From the NCBI RefSeq assembly GCF_014851395.1, contig NW_024040485.1, positions 11,055,399-11,119,398 of the forward strand: a DNA stretch of 64,000 bases, given 5' to 3'. The stretch's first letter is position 1. Each line of letters begins with the position of its first letter. Origin of the DNA: Micropterus salmoides (Eukaryota; Chordata; Actinopteri; Centrarchiformes; Centrarchidae). Under the pieces are notes generated by a model, which ran no database searches, was not told the origin of the DNA, and saw only the letters and a program-made list of their open reading frames with translations. The position numbers were made by a program, and so were the translations under genes. Shown piece after piece: positions 28,617-40,300 of the stretch.

Positions 28617-30934
28617 GCAAGTGTTTACACGATTAAAAATAAGATGAGGCTTTTTAAATTGACATGTTTAGATACAGATGTAGATATTGACTGCGGGGTG
28701 CCTGTTTTGTTGATAACGGATCCCGGCGGGTGACTATTAATGGTCGGCTTTGAATTCCTGTGTTGAGACGGGAGAGTGGGGGGCGAAGCTAACCTGGTTT
28801 TAGCCTGCTGTATCGCTGTCTATCTGGGGGTTAGCCTGCTGTGATGTTAGCGCTTTCGGTCCTCTCGGTTAGCCAGCCTGGTCGCTTTAATTCTGGGCTA
28901 GCCTGCTTTCATATTTAACTGTGTTAACGTTATGCTTCTCCGTCGCAGCGGACACTGCTGTTTTATCCATCTCTGTTTGGTGGGTGAGCCGAGGCAAGTT
29001 AGTCTGTGTTATTATCGCTTTCATTCCTGGTTTCGAGTCGGGTTAGGTTAGCCTGCTGCATAGACTGTGCCGGGGTATGTTGGGGGCATAACGTTAGCTA
29101 ACATTAAGCTAGCTAGCTAGCTAGTAGTATTGCACGTTACCCGTTCAAAGACAAGATAGATATTTTTCTCAGTTGATTTCCCGGCGAATGCGCATTTTCT
29201 TGTGTGCGCTTTCACTTCACGTTTGTGGACATGGTGTCAAGAAGTCATTATTTATATTTTAAAGTAACGTCTCACTTACATGCGTAATATTTAATGCCTT
29301 GTTTCTAGAGATTTGACCTTTGGGTAACATAAGTTACATCGGACCGGCACTGTATTTGAAATACGGACAGGCCGCGATTGAAAGCCCCACCAAGTCTGCT
29401 CGACCGCGGTGCCTTCCCAGACCAGACTGTAGACAGTGAATGTCATTATCAGCGCTGTCTGCATACCAGTGCCGTCGTGGCGAGCCAGCAGAGACGGCGA
29501 GGTACAGTTTGCAGACTGGAGAGGAGGGGGGGGCAGCAGGGGATGGAGCGGACTAGTATTTTATATATATATATATATTATCGCGTTGTCCTTGCAGCAG
29601 CAAAAAAGATACCAGATCTGGGGGTGATATTAAGTCATATTGCCTTATAGCTATTAATGACTGTGAGGTTGTTTGAGAAACATCACCGCATTTAACGCAA
29701 TAATGCGGCCGAGGTGATTTCTGTCAGAAATGTACCTCACGTTATCTGGTTGGAGGTGTTAGCAGCAAAACCTTAGTCCCGAGCTGGCTGGGAAAGAGGC
29801 TGCCTCCCTGTTAGGGTTTCATTTATTGGTCGCTGATCTATCGATGATTTATTATTTATTTTTTGCGGTGTGTTTTTCTTCTTTCGTCCCACGGTGATAT
29901 GTGCCATTAAAACGCCCACAAACATCTACCCGCTTCGGAATCGAGCTCGAGGATTGCACCGCCGCGACATTTCTGTCGGTGGAAAAAACGATGGGGTGCA
30001 GAAATTTGCAAACCCATTCACTGAGATAAATTAACCCAATCGATGTATATTCTTTTTCGATAAGAGGGTACTCCTCTAGTAGTAGATTTATAAATCAACT
30101 ACATTTCACGACGGCATCTGAGCGCAAATGAGACTTTGCATTTTCAAGCTGAAGTGCGTCTCTTGGTGTCATACTGCAGCAGTAGCCATTATCAAGTACA
30201 CTGCGTTTTAAATCGGGGATACCAGCTTAGTGTTTACCTTATTACAGTCGATTTACTAATTCCGCAGTAAAGCTTGAGAGTAAAAAAAAAAGGGGGAAAC
30301 ACCGCTTTCCACACGGCTGTATGTCAAGCTGTGAGCAGACTGAGAGAAAGGGATGACTGCTGTTAACGCTTTTATCAATTGTTTTTCATGGAGTTGATGA
30401 GGTCAGCGTGGGGTAAGCAGACCTAGGGGAAGGCACAGTGTGGTTGGGAAGGGCACTTTCATTTGCTAAGTGAAATGTTTTGGACCATTGTATCAGCCTT
30501 ACATTAACAATGTAATTGGAGAGGGGCAGGGTGGTGGGGGAATTTCGCCTGGGTTGTCATGTCTGGTCAACTGGTTTTGCTTGTTAAAATTCTCACTTTG
30601 TGCTGGAAAGTTTGTTTCAAAAGCTTTGGTGAAAACCTCAATGCAAATTTCCCCTGGGGTTCAATTACAAGAGCTGAAAAAGCCTTGTGTTTGTGTGAAG
30701 TATGGTAATGGCCATTTGGTTTAGTGGTCCATGCAAACAGTTATTGACCTCTTAAGCCCTCAGCTGGGACAGCGGCCATAAAGCATTTAAACTCCTTATG
30801 GATATTTCATGCTCTACAACATTTTTTTATGAGATTTGTTTATTCCTCCACAGGAATGGAATTGATTAGCTATTGTTTAGATTGTGGATGACGTCTTCTG
30901 TTTTCTAAATTCCTTCCTTTTTTTTCATGTGCAG
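28617..30934 (+). other. skil: skil presumed intron 1, CpG-rich
   Basis: A GC- and CpG-rich stretch extends from the promoter to about 29960, with an AT dinucleotide run near 29562-29579 and a GCTAGCTAGCTAGC run near 29108-29123. No credible coding region was found. It ends in a pyrimidine-rich tract and a CAG acceptor at 30932-30934. Confidence 0.5.
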
Positions 30935-31092
30935 GAAGCGGACCAGACCTTAGACCACATTCGTCACCATCATGCATGTGTTCACCAACCAGAAGATTTG
31001 TGTAATTTGAAAAGACTTGAGGAGAGAAAAGACTCGGAGGAATACAAGAACTCAGTCAGCAGACAGAAACGATAGTAACACAGTGCTTAGAC
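30935..31092 (+). other. skil: skil 5' UTR part of the first coding exon
   Basis: Follows a strong T-rich tract and a GCAG acceptor. It contains two overlapping short upstream ORFs starting at 30972 (12 codons) and 30976 (9 codons). An in-frame TGA at 31018-31020 lies upstream of the main ATG, which supports that start. Confidence 0.75.
30972..31010 (+). CDS. upstream ORF in skil leader
   Basis: A 12-codon ORF (MHVFTNQKICVI) with A at -3, overlapped in another frame by a 9-codon ORF at 30976-31005. Both stop before the main start. Their effect on translation is not known. Confidence 0.35.
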   Translation: MHVFTNQKICVI

Positions 31093-32214
31093 ATGGCCAG
31101 CACCCAGACCAGTTTGAAAACCCCTTTCAAAGACTTGACGTCATTCAAAGGCAGCATGAAACGGCTGTACAGAGAGCGACTGGAAGACGCGCCCATCAAG
31201 AAGCGAGTAATGGCGGAGATCAACCTGAAGCGTCGCAGCTTGGATTCCTTCCCCAAAACTCCCAAGGTGAAGAGGGAGCAGATCGATGATCTGTGCCACG
31301 ACTCTGACATGGATGTGGAGGGCCGGGCTGAGCTGCATGTGGTGGGCTCTGCTAAAGCCCTCGACCTGAGCCCTGGGCTCAAACACACACTGGCCCAGTT
31401 CACCCTCAGCAGCCAGAGCTCCCTCGGGGGCCCGGCTGCCTTCTCAGCCCGCACCGGCCACGAGCATTCCCCTGCCGGAATGCCCCCCCTGCCCTCCCCT
31501 CCTGTTCTGGGAGGAGGCCCTCTGCTGGTTCCCTGTGACAGCTCCACCGAACTCACCCACTCACTGCTGGAAGGCGAGTCTATCTCCTGCTTTGTCGTTG
31601 GGGGAGAGAAACGGCTTTGTCTGCCCCAGGTGCTCAACTCTGTGCTCCGTGACTTCTCACTGCAACAGATCAACACTGTGTGCGACGAGCTCTACGTCTA
31701 CTGCTCACGTTGTGACGCTGAGCAGCTGCACATCCTTAAGGTGTTAGGCATTCTGCCGTTCAATGCACCTTCCTGTGGCCTCATTACGTTGACGGATGCA
31801 CAACGGTTGTGCAATGCACTGCTGCGTCCTGGGGCGGCCTTGCCTGCTGACCCCAGCAGTAAGCTATCAACCCAGGGCCTGCTGAAAGAGAGCGAAGCCA
31901 GCTTCCAGGTGGAGCACCAGTGTCTGGGGAAGTGTCAGGGTCTCTTTGTGCCCCAGTTCTACAGCCAGCCGGAGGCACCCTGCATCCAGTGCGTTGAATG
32001 CCAGTTGCTCTTTTCACCTCAGAAGTTTGTCATGCATTCACACAAGTCACCTGATAAGAGGACCTGCCACTGGGGCTTTGACTCGGCAAAGTGGCCCTGC
32101 TACCTGCAGCTTTCCAGGAAGTACCAAGGCACACCTGAGGAACCAAAGCTCAAGCAGCTCCTGAATGAGGTCAAAGAGAAGTTCCACTACAAGCTCAAGA
32201 GGTCGCTAGACAAA
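31093..32214 (+). CDS. skil: skil first coding exon (SMAD-binding and SKI/SNO/DAC domains)
   Basis: Encodes residues 1-374. GACATGG gives G at -3 and +4, a good start context. The donor GTAAGT at 32215 is a perfect consensus; open frame beyond it is intronic. The exon is in phase 0. Confidence 0.97.
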
Positions 32215-34269
32215 GTAAGTGCACTTCTGAATGATACTTGTTTGTGTGGAATATCATAATCAATTACTATGTTCAATAATGTTGATTGTGCTTTTAACAT
32301 CCCGTAAACTGGATGGCTTGTCAGCCCTTCCTATCTATAATTGCCCAGTCCCATATTCTGTGTTGTCATCAGCTTTGACCAAACTACCGTTACGGCGGGT
32401 GTTTTCTTAAACCAGCATTGACCTAGTATATGTGAGAGGTCTGGGACAGGTGGTGTCATCTGCCTGGCAGGTCTGATCAGATGAGTTTAGGCCAGCTGGC
32501 CACAGCTGAAGGGGAAGTGCATCATTTGTCCCCTCAGGTCAGCTGGAGGTCACTGGGAATGTCACTGAACAAAAGGCCAGTATAGGAGGCTCAGGAAGAG
32601 CCTCTTTAACTGCTGTATAAAAACAACCTGTCAGTAGTTGTTAGATAGTTCATCTGATTTTAAAATAAAATAAAAAATTTCTAGTTAGCCGTAGGTGAAT
32701 TTTTCTTTTTGCATATTCCTACACAATTTCAGTACAATTAAAAAATGAATGTGGATGAGCCAAAGATCCAGGATTGGAGCGTAGACATCATTAGTGACCC
32801 TTTTACCTCAGGCAGACCTGAAAGTGAAATGTCTTCATTGCATTACCCGTAGTTATCAAAAGCCAGAAAGCAGCAGTCTTCCAAATGATTTTGTCAATTC
32901 TTGCAATGATTCTTGCTGTGTTTAAAAAAATAAAAAATAAATAAATAAATCATGTCGATGCAGTATCTAAGCCACAAGGGCAGCAACCTATTGAAAAGTC
33001 TGCATTCAGTGGGGTGAAAAGCTCTAGATAGTTTCCCTGCCATTGACTGGTTTATGTCTCATGACCTCCCTCTGACCACAGCGGACTGCCCTTTTTGTAT
33101 TGTTTTGTGGGTAAAGGTGTGGTTGTGCTTTTGTCTGTTTGGTGTGGTTTATTCTCTTACCAGTTCAGATCAGATTTTTGGTGAAGTAAAAAAAAAAAAA
33201 AGAAACACTGAAAAACATTCCAGCTTTAACCAGAAAACACATTCAGAACAGAAAGGGGCTCTGCCACAACCTTTGCTGGCAAGATTTATTTGTGAAAGTA
33301 GTTCAGTAGGTTAAAGCCGAGTTCACATTACACGATTTTTAGCCTGATTCGCTGCTCGGCGACCGTCGGGCTGTGATTGGAGGTAAATCAGCGGTTGATC
33401 GGCAGTCGCCACTAGTTATGTGTGAATTATTCAATAACTGATCAAAACGGCTCAACACATTGCAGACGTCTGCCAGATATCTAGCATGCCAAATATCTTG
33501 CGGAGTCGGCCGACTCGACATCCACATCCAGCCAATGAGAGCAGGCTGCTGGCACCGCAAAACACTTTTTACTCCCCTCAGCTCTCTATGTACCACTGAC
33601 GATCCCTGCTACCTCAGTGTGCTAATCCATTCTTTCACACAGATTTTTTGTCTTTATAATTGGTATCTTTATAATAACAAACAGCTGTTTCGTGTCTAGG
33701 TTCGCATCATTTGCCGTTTCACATTGCACGTCGCTGTCAGCTCGTGTAGTGTGTGACCCCCTGTCACCGATCAGTCACGTAGTGTGAACGCCACAGCGAC
33801 TTTAAGACTCCTGTCACAAGACGGCAAGTTGTGTAGTGTGAACGGCACGGCCATCGGCCGATGCTGAAAATCGTGTAGTCTGTGCGACTCTTAAGTGAGA
33901 GACTGTGGAGTAGAAAGGTTGCAGTGTGTATTCAAAGTGAGTGCAGGTGTGAGTATTTATTTGTGTACCTGAGAGAGGGAGTTGCCTTGCCTTTTCTCTG
34001 GTTAACCTGGTGTGTGAATGTTCTGAACAGACCATCTGCTGTCTCGTCTAGTGTCCCGACCGCATTCCTGTCTTGCCTCATCCCAATTGTCCTCCTCTTC
34101 TTCCTCCTCCTCCTCCTTGGTTGAAGGTATGCTTCTTAGAAGATGTAGACTTTCTTTCTGGAAAGGCACAGACGTTTTAATACCACTGAGGAAACGCACG
34201 CAAACTACAACGCACGCAGACCACAGGTGCATGTACAAAAACACGTGCTCATGGTCCTACAGTCTTTGT

Positions 34270-34302
<33 letters not shown>

Positions 34303-37300
34303 CGACATGACCAGCCTCTGTGTGTGTGTAATGAGCTGGTAACTGGAGGCTAGTATGACATATCTTCGTCTCTCTCTGTCTCACTCTTTGCCAGGTTCTC
34401 TGGAGCCTCTGTCTCTCACCACAGTTTCAGGTGCTGTCTTCTCTCAGTGGGGTGATTTCTCAGTCTTTGTTTTTTGTTTCCTTTTTGTTGTTGCTGTTTG
34501 TTTTCCTATTCAAAATGTAGATATTCTGTTATTTGTGATGGGTTGGCTTGGTCGGAAACGGGCGTTGAAATTTTATTGAACAGCAAAGTTTGAGTAGCCA
34601 GAGAGACACAAAGTCACAAATGGCCAAATTCCTGGAAAGACAGTTGCCTGTGAGTCTACAGGAAGCAGGTGATTTAGGCATTTTGCCCCCCCCCCCACAA
34701 CCTAAGCGGATGTAAGGGTGTGTGAAAGTTCAGTGGGCAGAGAACAAGGTGACCTGCCAGTGTCCAGCTTCACTCAGTCAGGACACAGGGCTACCTTCCA
34801 AGTCCAACCACTCTCTGTTTATGTGTGTGTATTTGTGTAATGAAAGTGTGTTTTTGACTGAACAGGAAGTGAGGCAGACGGACATGTCTCTCACCCTGAA
34901 CATCCTCCAGACTCTCGGTGTCCAGCCGCCTCCACTGCACTGGCTGTGTGACTCATACTTTCCACATCCCAGTGGATGTTAGTGGAAGTCCAGCCCGGCA
35001 GCTTATAGTCACACATGCTTTTTAGAAAGATGGTGTGTTGGTCTAACCCTGACTGCAAACCCTTTTCCCAGTGGCCCTTATTTACACACTTTGTCAATGT
35101 GCACATTTACAAGCTGTTCATAGTTTTACCAGAGAGCTCTGGGACCTCTAAAAGAGAAGAGACACAAACAAGCAAGCCTTCTGGAAGTTTTTTCTCCCCC
35201 TTTCTCCAATGGCTACTAGTCCCATATCCTGTTAGGAGTGTTTAGTTTGAGACGGTGCAGTTAAAAACTCGCTTTCTGTAAATGGTGCTTTGTGCCTGAA
35301 GGCACTGCTACCTTGTCTGATCCCTGCTGTGTAAATAGAGTTTGCAAGACAGACGCCACCAACAGATAGCAACAAGCTGAAGCCTTATCTCAAGAGTTAC
35401 TTTAGTACCTGGCAGACAATGAGTTCATTTTGCCTTTAGGGGTTGTGACAGATACTTGTACTTTTCCACTGAGACAAGATCATGTTGTCATTTGTATTGG
35501 GGTTTTTTTTTGTCTGGCAGGAAGTAACACAAACTCCCATTGATGAGTGTCATTTTAAAACTTTTCGTCTACGTGTTTTCATGGCGTGTCATCAGGCACG
35601 CTCTAACGAAATGGACTATTACAAAACATCTGAATGACAAAATCCCCAGTACCATTTATTTTAAAATGTAAAGGAATATTATGCAACTGTATAACTAACT
35701 GTGCTGTCATCGGTTTGACTTAACAGAGTCATGAACTTTTCTTAGGTAGAATAAAATATGCTATTTCAAAATAAGAATGGCCTTTAGACACACTTCCCCT
35801 CCCTAGTGAACATAATCTCACTCATAACCTCACGGCAGAACGTAGTGAACATAGCTGTATGTTGCTTGTCTGCCACAGCCTTGTTTTGTTGCTTTGCGTT
35901 GGCCCAGAGTCAGAAATGTCAGACGGAGAGAACAGCCTTCCTCTGTCTGTCTCCCTGGCTGGGCTGACACAGTGGCTGCGGCACAGACGGCAGACAGCTG
36001 CATCTCTCTGGCTTCCTCTATTTTCTATTTGGAAACCAGTGACTTCATTACCGCAGACCAGTGCAGCTGCACTCTCTGGCTGTCTCCTGGGCTGTCTGCT
36101 CTGTCTGTCTGTGTGCTTGTCAATCATTCTCTTGGGCTGTAACTAATTGGATTTTGGCAGGCATGGAAATCGTTCACTGTGCTGTTTTAGCTATCTTTTC
36201 CTCTACTCTACCCTCTATCTTGACGTCCGTCTTCAATCTGCCTTCTTCTCCTGGGTTCATGTCCTCACCCATCTTGACTTATGGCCTTCAGCCTGCTCTT
36301 TCCTCTATCATCATCGTCCCTTTCGTCTAACCCAGACATGTCTTCTGTTGCTCACATGTGTCTGTAAATAGTCAATACCCCCTGGGCCCCCATCAGTGGA
36401 CAGTAACAAAATAAGCAGCCAAATGACCCGATAAGTTGATCGTTGCATAAACAATAAGGCCACTTGTGTTCGCTGCAAGGCAGATAAGAGGAAAGCCAGT
36501 GGCTATTGATCGGGTCTCCGACCTTGATGGATACGGTGAGTTGTCTGGTGACACGGACACGGACCAAGAAGGAGGCAGGAGGAAACGGATAAGAAAAATG
36601 AGGAGACTCAGTTACAAGGGCGATGTTGCATAAGTTCCTGTCTGTGTTCAGACACCAGTCTCCCAAGTTAACCTCACCTCTGCTTCAGCAGTGGCATGCC
36701 TTAATGTTTGTAACTCAGGACAGGATACCAGACAGAAGTAGATGCAAAAAGACTCCCTGTGGTCAGAAAACATTCCACCCCCATGGACAGGCACTTGAGC
36801 ACACTAGGTATGGGTGGGTAGGTAGGCTTATTGTCACAATATAACAAGTTATAGAGTGAAATTGAGTTTTGTAACTCCCTTCTGCTACATGGCGTACAAT
36901 ATAAATAATATATTAATAATGTATTAATAAAATATAAAGGGGCGGAGAAGATAAGTAGAGTAAGAAACGAAGAAGGTGAGAGGGACAGAACAGGTGGCCC
37001 TGGCTGTTGTCTCAGTCACAAACGGCACTCAACTTTGTCTTCCACGAAACAGGCCGTGGCCACAGCAATCAGGTTGTTACAGAGGGCTAGAGCCCCAGCG
37101 CCTTTTTCACAGAGTTGAAAATTAACCTCCCCAAAGACCTGAGCTGAACCGCAAATGTAGCCTGGAACAGCCCTCTTGGTTGACCAATCACATGCCGACT
37201 AGCTCGCATTTTCCCAGCTCTCTCCTTTGCCCCCCACCCCAAGACACCCATTCACATATTTCAATGTCTGTTTCTATGTCTATGCATTTTACAAAGAACA

Positions 37301-40300
37301 ATTATCCACTTATGCTGAGTACACAGCAGCTTCTTTGAACGCTGGCCCGGAGACCTACAGTCAATCGTGCCTGTTTGTAGTTTTGTGTGGGAGACTGTCG
37401 TGTACCCTGTGCACAACAGGCTGTGCCTTGGCCAGTGTTTGCTGCCTGTTGTAAAGGGCTAAATGGGGCCCCGAAAGGTAGGAGGGGCTGAGCTGAGGGG
37501 CCTCTGCAATGTCACCATCAGGTCAGTGCCAGTATCACAGCTCCATAGCAGCATTGCTCGCTGGAGAAACGCCAAAGTCATTACATCTCATTCTTTGATT
37601 TAAATAGCAGGGCTCGACAATAACGGTGGCCCAATGGCCCGGGGCCAGTAAAAAGTAACGTCGGGACTGTTGAACTAGCAACTTACTGGCCCGATCAACA
37701 TTAATATTAAAAAAACAAAAACAAATAATCGCATTAGAAACTCCTGCAGTTGTTTTGCAGCTCACCGTCCAATCCAGAGTTGTACTTGCATGACGAGTGG
37801 TTGTCAAATGTTATTTCTCTAATCTTAATCAAGCAGCAACCTCTGGGTCTGAAAGTGAAACCGAGGAGACGGGACTTAAACCTGCATTCTCTCTAATGGC
37901 CAGCAGGGGGCGAGTCCGCAGGTTGCAAGAAGAAGTCCGGTTCCATTAGACATAATGGTAAAATGACCCTACTCCTCACCTGAATTATTCCCTCAGTAAA
38001 CACTTTCCTAGTGAGTTTATGGTCTCAGTCTCTAGTTTCAAGTCTTCTTCAACAAACCTATGTTCATTTATTAAATTATGGGCCTATTTTGGGGGAAATA
38101 GACCAGAAAGCAGCGTATGCTATAGGACGGGACTACCTTGTGATTGACATGTCGCTCCCAGCGGCGGCCTTAACACTCCCATGGCGACCTGTCAATCAGG
38201 ATAGAGGCGACGCTACACTGTGAACATTTGTCTTTATTGAATGGCTGTCAGCAGGAGAGATAGCTTGTCATGTTTGAGTCTGTTAGTATGTTTTGTTTTA
38301 AAAGTAAATTGTTTTGTTAACCTTTTTTAATGTAATTTAACAGTGATTACATTTAGTTTAGTTTTATATCCAGGATGTATTTAATAAATGATTAAACATG
38401 TTAACAGTACAACATAACTTATAAGTCGTTGGTTTTGTTGTAACACTGATAAATAACTTTTGGAGGGAGGGACAGTAAAAATTGTCTTGGGCCAGTAAGT
38501 TTCAAACCACTGGCTTGGGAGGGACAGTTGCAAAAAAATTAACGTTGAGCCCTGAATAGATCATAATAATCTTTTCATGTTTTTAGTTTCAGAACCAACA
38601 TTTGAAAATGGTCACAGGCCTCAGCCACCGTTTTGTTCATTACTTGGGTTTCTTGGGCGCAACAACCCCACATTTACAAATTTAGCATTGCTTAGCCGGT
38701 GGCAACTTCCCGCCACAGCCTCTTATTTTTGACTGTTTCCTTGACTTGGACTCTTTTCCCACCTCACCACCAGAAGAAGAAGATAATTTGCTGTTATGGG
38801 ACTGATGTGAGCTAACCACAGAAGCAGAGATAGGTCAGTACAGATATAGTGGAGCCTCTGCCACGTCTGCCAACAGTCTCATAGACTAAACAAACTGGCT
38901 AAGCCCCTCCCCAGCCAAATGTCCTGCAGGCTTTAAACGAGTCCTAGACTGACAGCCGGTTTGCATGTTCACTGTGCTCTGCCCCCTACCCCCGCCCCCG
39001 GGGTGTCAGACCAGTTTGTTTCTTCTAAAGAAAATGAGAGCAAGAACAAGTGAAAGAGAGGGGACTATAATGGGCTACAAGTTCAAACAAGACTGTAAGA
39101 AGAGAAGGCGGCTTAGATTGTAACACGTCTGACTAGCTTGCCTGGGTTGTTTTTGCATAAGACCGGAATAATGAGGAGTGGTATTAATTAATCGATGTGT
39201 TGATGAGAAGATTAACTGTCCACTGTCTGGTGTCCCTGGGAGACAGTCGGACGAGCAGGTTGTGTGTGTGTTGGGGGCAGGGAGTTGTAGGCGAAGGAGG
39301 AGGTATACTGTAAGAGGGCTGTGAGAGACTGCCAGCCTGTGCGTGTTGTGTGCAAGCAGAGAGAGTGCCTTTGCATTTGAAAGACTCTCCTGTTCCGCCG
39401 TCCCGGTGGTAACGGTGATTAATGAAGATATAAATGGAGAGACCCAGAGACAGCGCTTTCCATAGGGGCACATATATACACACACACGCACACCATACAG
39501 GCACTCTCCCACAACCACAGTCTCCCAGACAGGGAGATAAACACAGGATATCGAAGGCGTGTCATGAGTTCTGCTGGGCTGCCACCCAGCACATCTACAA
39601 CACATTAATCCAGCCACTGCACGGATCAATTATACATGGTGCAAACAGTCGGCCTGTACTATTAAAGGAATCCCCATCTCTCCACTTCGTCAGTAATTTA
39701 TTCACTATTTTGTATGTTTGATAATGTCTCGTCATTTGCATATGGAAGCGATTCTGCTAGTGTTGTTTATTTAGGTGTCCACATTTTTAATCAAACAGCC
39801 CCCATGTGCTTAATTGCACACAACGGTGGCAGCCAAGAGCTGCTGTTGCCTGTGCAAGGTTTGACCTTCAGCCGACACACCAGATTAAATCAAAAGCAGA
39901 GCAAACCTCAGTGAGATGCAAACGTGTCAAGCTCGGGTAGGTGATCGCTTGCCCTGCGCATCCTGTATTTTGCAGCCTCACCTTTGCTCCACTGACATCA
40001 AACACCCTCCAACTGTTTCTTACCGTTTCTTTCCCTTCCATTGCCGGCAGCTACTATAACCTGTAAATCCTTATCTCACCAGCCTGATGTTGCTGAAGGC
40101 AAGGCTGTAAAGTTAGCATATGTGAACCAGGCTGCATTAGTGAAGGTGAAACAGTGACATTTTCTGGCTTTCCCAGGCTTCCATCTCATTCTGCATCTGC
40201 CTCGCCAAATTCTGATGTGTTTTTCTCACCGCTATTCCCACCTGCAGGGATGCTGCTCATGGGAATCGTCCGTCTCCCTGATATTTCTTAGTGCAGACAC

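Noticed and set aside
31056..31676. 206-codon minus-strand frame opposite skil
   Set aside because: It is a shadow of the conserved, GC-rich skil coding exon on the + strand.
32215..32259. Extension of the first skil coding exon to the stop at 32257-32259
   Set aside because: A perfect GTAAGT donor ends the exon at 32214 and the downstream exons continue the protein in frame. A truncated, intron-retained form cannot be excluded.
36790..36970. Transposon end near TTATTGTCACAATAT
   Set aside because: It resembles a fish repeat terminus, but I could not find a matching second end or target duplication.
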